Below the pieces are notes generated by a model that saw nothing but the letters and a program-made list of their open reading frames with translations, made no database searches and was not told the origin of the DNA. A DNA stretch of 64,000 bases from contig NC_060023.1 of the NCBI RefSeq assembly GCF_021134715.1, positions 4,960,001 to 5,024,000 of the forward strand. The letters are read 5' to 3'. A program made the translations under genes and the position numbers. Positions 56,083 through 64,000 of the stretch are shown here, piece by piece; the first letter of the stretch is position 1, and each line of letters begins with the position of its first letter. The DNA is from Daphnia pulex (lineage: Eukaryota > Arthropoda > Branchiopoda > Diplostraca > Daphniidae).

Positions 56083-56777
56083 TCAATTTGAGTTTTTTTT
56101 TCTATTATATTTGCTATTCATTACCATAGATATCGACTGCTCTATAAACCGCGGGCGTGTTGATTTATATAATGCAATATGTGATCGATTGATATTACAG
56201 TACCTGAAGCTGTTGTGATTTAAAATTTTCAAAATTAAATTTTCATTTATCTCGCCTTGACCGAGAATCGAACTTCGATCCTCTATCAATTGGTATGATA
56301 GAACGGATTGCTAACCATTATATCACCGTTGACGTTTTAGCAATAGGGAAAAGATGGTGCCGTATGGTATGGCCCAGGTAAACCCCCCTTCTCTTACCCC
56401 TCTCCCATGGGTACGTGCAATCCCCCCCGTCCGACCCCCCTTCTGGCCGGCTTGGGCTGCGCGTCAGTCCCGTAAAAATCGAAACTTTTAACACAATATC
56501 TTATTTCCGAATAAACCTTAAATTGCATATCAAATTGATATTTCTAACAAATGGGCTTTATTAATATGATTGTATTCAACCTTTTTATTTAAAAAAAAGT
56601 TAAAAAAGTTTTGAAATATACAAGTTACAAATGAAAAACGAACTGGACTATTACTAACATAGTTTAATTGGCTGAATAGTATATGAACGGTGCCGGATCT
56701 ACAGTTCATTCGTCTTTTAGCAAAACCGACAAGGATGCCAGATCTTTTATCTGTTGAAATAGGACAGGTAGAAATAG

Positions 56778-58368
56778 CAACTTGATCTCGGTCGTCTGGA
56801 CGAACCCTACCGACTCTCATGGGTACGACATTTAGACGGTAGGGTTCGTCCAGACGACCATAGGCACGGTAGCGCTCGTGGTGGCAGAGGGCTACAACAC
56901 ACTGTCCTACAACATACTGTCAATATAAACAAAGCAGTTCAAAAGTGTCAATTCAGGTTTATTGCAGGTTTAGTGCCGTTTCTCACAGTCACAGTATGTC
57001 AGGTAGAGATTTGATGAAAGATTCTCTGACCAGGCATCGAGCCAGAACCAAAGCCGATAAAAGAAAAACTGATGCTTTATAACAGGAACCTAAACGTTCA
57101 GGTAACTTCTTGACCGTAATTTTGGCAGAGGCAGAGGCCGAGTTACCCAGTCTGATGAAGTTGTAGCAGTTTCTAATCAAGAAACTGCTAGTGAAATAAC
57201 TCCCAGTCTAATGGTAAGTTTATCAATATTTGTGTTCAAGTTTACGATTAAAAAATGTTCCATTGTTTACAGAAAGAAGTGGTGTACAGGATATCATTCA
57301 TTCAGTCGAACTGGAAAAGACATCATTGAAGCAAGCATTTCACAATTTAACAAGTAGAAAAAGGAAGCAATCAAGAAAGCGAGTGGAAAACTCGCATGAA
57401 AGACAAAGAAGATGCTTGGGATGCCAAGAGAGATGCTGTCTTTCAAAACTACATTAGCTCCCGTTCCTACAGTGCAAGTAAATGTGGTGTATGTGAAAAA
57501 GGCACTAATCCTGTACATCACTGTTGAAGGTAATAGCGGTTTCTTGAATTATTTATGTAGATTAATAATTATCTTGTTTTATAGTGTCCCTTCCTGTCCA
57601 GAATGCAAAAGCCCTCATTCGTGTACTACGAAACCTGGTTCAAGAGACGTAACCGTAGTTACAGCCAATGGTAAATGAGGGCAACTTCACGGAGGACAAC
57701 CGATTACCAGGATTACATCGACGAAGACACAGCCAATTATCAAGACTACGCTGATGAAGAAAATGAAGAAAAAAACTGTTATCCATCGTTTAAAACGCTC
57801 ACATATATTGTCATGCAAATCTTGTAATCACATTTGAAATACAGCTATTGTTTGAAGGGAATAAAAGTATAATAATGAGCTTTTTGATTTGTTTCATGAA
57901 CATTATTCGTCACCTTATAGGCATATCCGAGTGTGCGTGAAAATAAAATTGTTTGCAGTTAGTTATCCATGCGTATGTTCATAATAGACTTAATCTGACT
58001 TTAAATTTTTATTCAGCGTAAAAAGTTGAGTCAGAGGTGTAATTTTCATTTATATTGGTGGTCAGCCGCATAGTAGCGTGCGTGAAACTAAAAAAAATCG
58101 TTCGCAGTTAATTACCCATGCGTGTGTTTATTTTAGGCTTATTTTGACCTGATATTCTGACTCAGCGTAAAAAGTTGAGTCAGAGGTGTAATTTTCATTC
58201 ATATTGGTGGTCAGCCGCATAGTAGCGTGCGTGAAACTAAAAAAATCGTTCACAGTTAATTACACATGCGTGTGTTTATTTTAGGCTTATTCTGACCTGA
58301 TATTCCGATTCAGCGTAAAAAATTGATTAAGAGTTGTATTTTTCATTCATATTGGTGATAGCCTGCGG
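56778..58368 (+). repeat. Large palindrome C, left arm with deletion
   Basis: The arm starts CAACTTGATCTCGGTCGTCT and mirrors 58,487-60,234. It contains the same coding pieces as the right arm in plus orientation (about 57,000-57,675). It lacks about 152 bases at 57,514, where CCTGT runs directly into ACATCACTG. The inner part carries about three tandem units of 145-150 bases (for example around 58,075 and 58,225) with GCGTAAAAAGTTGAGTCAGA and CAGCCGCATAGTAGCGTGCG. The outer part is almost identical to the other arm. The inner part is visibly more diverged. Confidence 0.9.
57000..57678 (+). pseudogene. Second, deleted copy of the Cys-rich frame
   Basis: It mirrors 59,182-60,020 in plus orientation. 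The 152-base deletion removes the segment from the third Cys (NPVCCFTCKQ) to the start of the GYITV segment, so the zinc-binding pattern is lost, and the deletion length is not a multiple of three. The same TAA interrupts exon 1 in both copies, so that stop predates or spread through the arm duplication. Confidence 0.6.
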
Positions 58369-58486
58369 GAGTTATTGGTTTACGACACTTTTTTTTTATG
58401 GAAAAAAGCGCAGTAAGTCGCTTACCGTAACAGGGCGGACTTTTTTCAGAAAAAAATTAGATCGCAAAAAACTAAATCCCTCAGGC
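58369..58486. repeat. Central spacer of palindrome C
   Basis: About 118 bases of unpaired centre. They contain a small stem of their own (GGAAAAAAGCGCAGTAAGTC near GCTTACCG) and runs of T and A. No gene is present. Confidence 0.7.
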
Positions 58487-60234
58487 TAGTACCAAAATGA
58501 ATGAAATTAACAACTATAACTCAACTTTTGACGCTGAATCGGAATATCAGGTCAGAATAAGCCTTAAATAAACACACGAATGTGTATTGAACTGCGAACG
58601 AATTTTTACTTTCACGCTACTCGCTAGGCAGCTGAACCACGAAGATTAATGAAAATTACAACTCTAACTCAAATTTTTATGCTGAATCGGAATATCAGGT
58701 GAAAATAAGCCTAAAATAAACACACGCATGTGTAATTAACTCGGTAATTAACTGCGAACGAATTTTTTTTAGTTTCACGCACGCTACTATGCGGCTGCCC
58801 ACTAAAATGAATGAAAATTACAACTCTAATTCAAATTTTTACGCAGAATCGAAATATGAAGTCAGACTAAGTATAACATCAACACGCGAATGTATAATTT
58901 ACTGTGAAAGAATTTTATTTTCACGCAGACTCGGAAAGGCATATAAGGATGACGAATAATGTTGATGAAACAAATCAAAAAGCTCGTAAGAATACTTTTA
59001 TTCCCTTCAAACAATAGCTCTATTTCAAATGTAATTACAAGATTTGCATAAATATATGTGAGCGTTTTAAACGATGGATAATAATTGTTGTCTTCATTTT
59101 CTTCATCAGCGTAGTCTTGATAATTGGCTGTGTCTTCGTCGATGTAATCCTGGTAATCGGTTGTCCTCCGTGAAGTTGCCCTCATTTACCATTGGCTGTA
59201 ACTACGGTTACGTCTCTTGAACCAGGTTTCGTAGTACACGAATGAGGGCTTTTGCATTCTGGACAGGAAGGGACACTATAAAACAAGATAATTATTAATC
59301 TACATAAATAATTCAAGAAACCGCTATTACCTTCAACAGTGATGTACCCATCTTCAGATATGAACTTGTTTTGGCGCAAGAATTTTAAATTTTCGCCATT
59401 CTCACACACCTCCCCATTGTGTAGTACCAATAACAGTTTGCGGTGAGTGATCATATCACATTTGCTGCAGAAATCTTGCTTGCAAGTAAAGCAACAAACA
59501 GGATTAGTGCCTTTTTCACATACACCACATTTACTTGCACTATAGGAACGGGAGCTAATGTAGTTTTGAAAGACAGCATCTCTCTTGGCATCCCAAGCAT
59601 CTTCTTTGTCTTTCATGCGAGTTTTCCACTCGCTTTCTTGATTGCTTCCTTTTTCTACTTGTTAAATTGTGAAATGCTTGCTTCAATGATGTCTTTTCCA
59701 GTTCGACTGAATGAATGATATCCTGTACACCACTTCTTTCTGTAAACAATGGAACATTTTTTAATCGTAAACTTGAACACAAATATTGATAAACTTACCA
59801 TTAGACTGGGAGTTATTTCACTAGCAGTTTCTTGATTAGAAACTGCTACAACTTCATCAGACTGGGTAACTCGGCCTCTGCCTCTGCCAAAATTACGGTC
59901 AAGAAGTTACCTGAACGTTTAGGTTCCTGTTATAAAGCATCAGTTTTTCTTTTATCGGCTTTGGTTCTGGCTCGATGCCTGGTCAGAGAATCTTTCATCA
60001 AATCTCTACCTGACATACTGTGACTGTGAGAAACGGCACTAAACCTGCAATAAACCTGAATTGACACTTTTGAACTGCTTTGTTTATATTGACAGTATGT
60101 TGTAGGACAGTGTGTTGTAGCCCTCTGCCACCACGAGCGCTACCGTGCCTATGGTCGTCTGGACGAACCCTACCGTCTAAATGTCGTACCCATGAGAGTC
60201 GGTAGGGTTCGTCCAGACGACCGAGATCAAGTTG
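58487..60234 (-). repeat. Large palindrome C, right arm
   Basis: This is the complement of 56,778-58,368 without the 152-base deletion, so it is the more complete copy of the original half-element. Its outer border ends CCGAGATCAAGTTG next to the terminal repeat. Its inner third holds the tandem 145-150-base units in inverted orientation. Confidence 0.9.
59182..60020 (-). pseudogene. Cys-rich N-terminal part of a KDZ-like transposase
   Basis: On the minus strand an exon starts MSGRDLMKDSLTRHRARTKA, is broken by one TAA, and resumes GRGRGRVTQSDEVVAV up to a donor GTAAGT near 59,798. After an acceptor TTTACAG comes an open frame with EWKTRMKDKEDAWDAKRDAV. A zinc-binding region follows: KCGVCEKGTNPVCCFTCKQD, FCSKCDMITHRKLL, then PSCPECKSPHSCTT and VTVVTANGK. 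The Cys/His pattern followed by a second CxxC and a VxxxGR-like end resembles the Cys-rich front of Kyakuja-Dileera-Zisupton transposases in crustaceans. The catalytic domain is absent. The name is tentative. The protein may also be a domesticated or unknown zinc protein. Confidence 0.45.
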
Positions 60235-60419
60235 AGAAATAGGACTAGTGGATGGTAGAAATAGGACTGCTCGTAAGGAGAAATAGGACTGGCAATAATG
60301 AGTTGCAAAATGTTGTCCTATTTCGACCAGTCCTATTTCTACTTAGTCCTAAATCGTAGTCCCATTTCTACCAGTCCTATTTGGTTTAGTCCTAAATCAC
60401 CGCCAATCACGATGATGAC

Positions 60420-61460
60420 ATATAATGGTCACCTTAGTTTCTCCTTTATTTAAGACCACCCCCAAGTAGACGTAAGAGAGAGACGAGTTTGGCCCTGTCT
60501 GGTGTGTGGGTCTCTATTTTCTGATGTTGGGCACTGTCGTCCGTTTCGTATGTTGGAGTGACGGCAGTGCATGTGCTTTTGGGGAACTGAGTTCGTGCAA
60601 TCACAGAGCCAGCTCCGTGAAACTACGCCACTGGTCGGCCACAGCAACGTGAAGCCCGCGCTAACCCGTTCGTGAAAATATTTCATGGCTGACAATTATT
60701 ATTGCGTCTTTTAGAACACACTCGAGAAACTACGGATCGGTCCATGTTTCTACCACCGGAGTGAGGACTCGGAGCGGGTGACAAGTGACCGAAAAACAAA
60801 ATTTTAGCATTATCATACGCACATTGAAAAACATCAAATAAAAAGACAAAATTTAAGATACAGTACCCACCAAACTATTAGGTATACACCACATACGAGT
60901 TCTCTACACCTCGGGCTTCATATTGCTGGCCACTAGACTATATGAAAGGGCCCCACAGTCCCCCGGTCTAAAGTGAAGGCCAGGAAAGCGTAGCTTCGTC
61001 TGTCATCCGCTAGGAACGCGAGGGAGAGTAAAAAAAAATGACGACTAGGCTGGGTGGGAAACTGGTCAAAATTACACTTTACTAGATTGGGAATAACTCG
61101 GCCAATCTAATTCGGAATGTAAATTCCTTTTGGATTGGTATTAAGGGATGGCCGAGAAAACTTTTGGTTGAATTTGTTTTTTTTTAAGGTTAGCATTTAC
61201 CCAAAAAGCGATGCCAAAGACTTCCTAAAATTGTTAAAATTTGAAAAAAAACTCAAACTTTAACATTAAATATCTCCCGAACGACAGAAAATATTTAAAT
61301 TCTGAAAACACAGGTGAATCCGGAGTAAAAAACTGGACATGCCTGAATTATTTCAGATTTCTAGGTCCCATAGCGGAATGGGAAAAAAAAGGGGGGTCCA
61401 TGGATTTGGTGCGGTTGAGTGGTGGATTGCTTGTTAAATAGAAGAATTAAGTTAAAATAA
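60420..61460. other. No gene; one degraded tRNA-like word
   Basis: Near 60,905-60,950 on the minus strand the word ATAGTCTAGTGGCCAGCA gives a perfect A box, but no acceptable B box follows. The stretch around 61,330-61,440 resembles 35,080-35,190. Minus frames at 60,450-60,695 have no motif. Confidence 0.4.
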
Positions 61461-61465
61461 AAGTA

Positions 61466-62182
61466 TAGGAGTGATTCCCATGCATTTCTCTACATTTGGT
61501 TATTTTTTCGTTAAACTATGTAATATTAATTTAATTAAATGTAAAGAGGAAAAAATAAAGAAAAACAATTTTTAGGGTTTAACGGAACAGAGCCAGGGGC
61601 AAAACGAAAAACCATTTGTCTCTGCAACGGATGGATTAAATTTATTGAAAGACGCACTAGTGAAAAGGAAATTCATTTCTCTTTCAGAATTACTGTAATT
61701 TTATTCATTCTATTGAGTATAAATTGAGATACAATAAAAAAAGTAAAGATGTCTTTCTTTCGATCTTTTTTGGTCGTTTACTTGGCAACAGATGGCTGTA
61801 CCATTTAACCCGGACCCAAACAACATCAAATAAACTAAATTATCAAATACTTAGAAACACATTTTTTATAAAATAAAAATACTATCTTAAACTAGTAAGA
61901 AAACCCTATCAAATAGCTATCTGGGTTTTATAAAAATATTTATATGAGTATCAAAAAATTGAAAACTAAACGTCCAAATTTTTTTTCCCGATTCCCATTT
62001 TTTTGTTTTCCCATAAAACTCAAAAAATAAATCAGAAATTCAAGAAAAAAAAGTTAAGAGGATAAATAAAACATCATTTAAAATACGCTGTATTTATTTC
62101 AGAATTTTGAAACAAATTGCACCTATCAAAACTGCCCTGTACATTTTATCCCCGCGACATACATAGCCCCGGTCTACCCCTA
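61466..62182. mobile_element. Non-autonomous repeat, TA-flanked family (copy 2)
   Basis: It starts TA then GGAGTGATTCCCATGC and ends CATAGCCCCGGTCTACCCC then TA (62,181-82). It shares with the 29.7-kb copy GTTTAACGGAACAGAGCC, CTCTGCAACGG, CCCTGTACATTTTA and others, at roughly 80 percent by eye. It contains no protein. It abuts the zinc knuckle of the Copia remnant. Confidence 0.65.
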
Positions 62183-63700
62183 CATAATTTCACTGTGGGA
62201 ATAGTGGACATATCAAGAGTAAATGTTGGTTCTGGCTGAAGGTATTAGAGAACCAAAAAACCTGAAACCCATCTTATAGCTAACAATCGTATAGCTACAA
62301 ATCATGCACCAGTTTCTCAACCCGAAAGTAATATAGTCTCCAATAATAAAATAAGCTAAGTGATTTACAATTGTTCCCCCTCTCCCAAAAATGTGATTGA
62401 CTTGTTTGCTGACTCTGCGGCTACCCATCATATGACAGATCAGAGGAATCTACTTATTAATTTTGTACCAGCTGAACCAGGTCAATGGAATGTATCCGGA
62501 ATTGGAGATACTATCCTATCTGTGATCAGACAGGGAGGTGTACAGATAACGTCAGTGGTGAACGGAAAATCCATGGTAGGTACTAACCTAATAATTAGAG
62601 AATTTAACAATTAATGGTAAGACTAAATTTAACTTTTTTTTATGTTTAATGAGAGGAGTCCTCCTGGTCAACGGCCTAGGGGCAAACCTATACTCAATAG
62701 GAAAAGCAAAGGCAACAGGAATAGAAGTATTCTTAACCAACGACACTGTCTCCTTCACCCGGAATGGAATAGCTCTAATAGAAGGAAGAAGGGCTGGAAA
62801 AACGTTGAATCACCTCAATATCCAGCCTATGTTTTACATACCCAAGACCACAACAGCCCTCAGAGCAACCAAACTCTTACAACTATCAACCTGGCACAAA
62901 CGTTTTGGCCATGTCAACAATAAAATCTTGTTGAAGATGGCATCTTTGGGCTCCACTAGTGGACTAACCCTATTCAATGAAAACCCATCCACCTTTTCTG
63001 GATGGTGCATCCTGGGGAAAATGCAGAGATTCCCGTTTAACATTAGACATGAAATAGCTACTGCGCCAGGTCAACGGATTCACTCGGACATCTGTAACCT
63101 GATCCAAGTAACCGCTCCCAGCGGCGATCGCTACTTTGTAACCTTTAAAGATTATTATACCAACTACTGCATAACAACTATTAAGGAATAAGTCGGAAGT
63201 TACTACTGCCCTGAAAAAAATTTGTCGCAAAAGTGAAGAAACAAATTCGTAAAGACGTCAACTGCATCAGATCAGATAACGGTGGGAAATATCTGAATAG
63301 TGAACTACAAAGTTGGCTGAACAAAGAAGGAATAAGTCATGAAAAAAGTGCGCTTTACACCTTCCAACAAAATGGGGTCGCGGAGAGGACGAACCGGAAA
63401 TTAATGGGAGCAGCAAGGAGCATGTTGTATGGTAAGAAGGTTACAGTAGAACTATGGGGATAAGTGGTAGGCCTAATGTGTGCAACGAACATCCAAAACA
63501 GGGAAATCACCAGTACCAACGATGTGACTCAATTCGAACTCTGGGCTGGATCCAAACCAGATGTATCATACCTAAGAATATTTGGATCGCCCGCGTTTTT
63601 CCATATACCGGACGAAACAAGACGGGAATTGGACACAAAAGCTGTGGAATGCATATTAGTTGGATATTTTGAAAACTGGTGAAACTTATAAATAATTTCG
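62183..63700 (+). pseudogene. Copia-type LTR retrotransposon, gag end and integrase region
   Basis: The first piece is a CCHC knuckle (FHCGNSGHIKSKCW, from about 62,190). The protease-like segment is at 62,400 (DLFADSAATHHMTDQRNLL; DSAATHHM is the Copia form of the aspartic protease site, usually DSGA/C). The GAG-pre-integrase segment follows (LSTWHKRFGHVNNKILLKMA, near 62,885). The integrase core has HSDICNLIQVTAPSGDRYFV, then RSDNGGKYLNSELQSW and QQNGVAERTNRKLMGAARSM. Last come PDVSYLRIFGSPAFFHI and VECILVGY. These are the expected D, D and E regions in order. At least four stops or frameshifts interrupt it. Reverse transcriptase, RNase H and LTRs are not seen before the window ends. Confidence 0.9.
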
Positions 63701-64000
63701 CATGTTGAACCCAGTCACACGAAAGACTATTATCAGCCTTGATTTTTTCTTTCGAGAAGAAGCTACCTACAAAGGCGCATCAATGAATGAGGCTAATTAC
63801 GATTAATTATTCCCCCTGCATGAAGTAACTGCATGGTAAATATATTTTTTCTCTCTCTGTTCGGAATAGTATGCCGTGTCTACTTACGTACCGAAATTAT
63901 GTGTAGTTGAGATGAGTTGAATGACACGGAAAGAGAAATGTGTGCCCTGATCTATTGTATTAAGACTGAGCGTGAAGTATTTTACAGTTAGATGGATACT
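63701..64000. other. Window end, unassigned
   Basis: A diverged continuation of the Copia integrase tail (VEPSHTKDYYQP-like, near 63,705) may extend to about 63,780. Beyond that nothing is recognised. Confidence 0.4.

Larger units (their letters stand above)
55096..56777. mobile_element. Inner palindrome B, inserted in one arm
   Basis: The left arm (55,096-55,738) starts ACCTGTCCTATTTCAACAGA. The right arm (56,110-56,777) ends with its complement followed by AGAAATAG. The arms are nearly identical apart from a 26-base insertion in the right arm near 56,130-56,160. Each arm carries a tRNA-like module (55,543-55,620 plus, 56,252-56,330 minus) and a GC-rich stretch (GGGAGAGGGGTAAGAGAAGG). The loop (55,739-56,109) holds a small reading frame. 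The opposite side of the composite element lacks this block: there CTAGTCCTATTTCT runs straight into CAACTTGATCTCGG. Confidence 0.85.
54922..60417. mobile_element. Giant composite inverted-repeat element, 5.5 kb
   Basis: Candidate 9-bp direct repeats ACGATGATG lie at 54,922-54,930 and 60,409-60,417. Inside, terminal repeats of about 165 bases (54,931-55,095 and 60,235-60,408) contain six to eight words of the type GAAATAGGACT. The interior holds two separate palindromes: a smaller one (55,096-56,777) and a larger one (56,778-60,234). A 9-bp duplication would fit Mutator-like or related elements. The repeat word GATGATG is of low complexity, so the duplication needs checking. The outermost 5 or 6 bases differ between ends. 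Confidence 0.75.

Overview
The window looks like nuclear DNA of an arthropod, most plausibly a small crustacean of the Daphnia type. The reasons are AT-rich DNA, genes split by short GT-AG introns (about 50-340 bp), a SoxC-class HMG-box gene, a ribophorin I remnant, many copies of the palindrome TAGGCCTA, and a dense, mixed set of decayed transposons. There is no operon structure, no bacterial-type gene, no rRNA gene and no CRISPR array. The species assignment is inference from style.

Only two genes look intact. The first is a two-exon SoxC-type transcription factor on the minus strand (23,140-24,800, about 440 residues). The second is a three-exon acidic coiled-coil protein of unknown function on the plus strand (27,536-28,370, 235 residues). 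Between them lies a broken copy of the oligosaccharyltransferase subunit ribophorin I (26,096-26,973, minus), with frameshifts, stops and an internal deletion.

The rest is mostly mobile-element debris. 1-7.7 kb: unassigned AT-rich DNA with hairpins and decayed coding repeats. 7.7-8.8 kb: Tc1/mariner-like transposase with one short intron. 9-13.5 kb: fragments of unrecognised or transposon-associated proteins. 14.2-19 kb: a shredded hAT transposase. 20.4-21.4 kb: a foldback element with an 8-bp target duplication. 28.6-40.5 kb: hairpins, SINE copies and several elements flanked by TA, one with an in-window empty site. 41.8-42.3 kb: a two-exon fragment of a repetitive invertebrate protein family. 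43.5-45.5 kb: a TA-flanked element packed with tRNA-like modules. 46-54.2 kb: duplicated gene fragments, a tyrosine-recombinase fragment, a Jockey/CR1-like LINE with gag and endonuclease, and a separate LINE 3' end. 54.5 kb: a second SINE copy. 54.9-60.4 kb: a very large double palindrome. 61.5-63.8 kb: a TA-flanked repeat next to a frameshifted Copia pol.

The most unusual features are two. One is the 5.5-kb palindrome-within-an-inverted-repeat at 54.9-60.4 kb, with candidate 9-bp direct repeats and a Cys-rich (KDZ-transposase-like) reading frame in its arms. The other is the repeated occurrence of tRNA-like modules, carrying good RNA polymerase III A and B boxes, inside different non-autonomous inverted-repeat elements. 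Several of these elements also carry arrays of a short motif near their ends. All family assignments were made by eye from motifs, without a database search.
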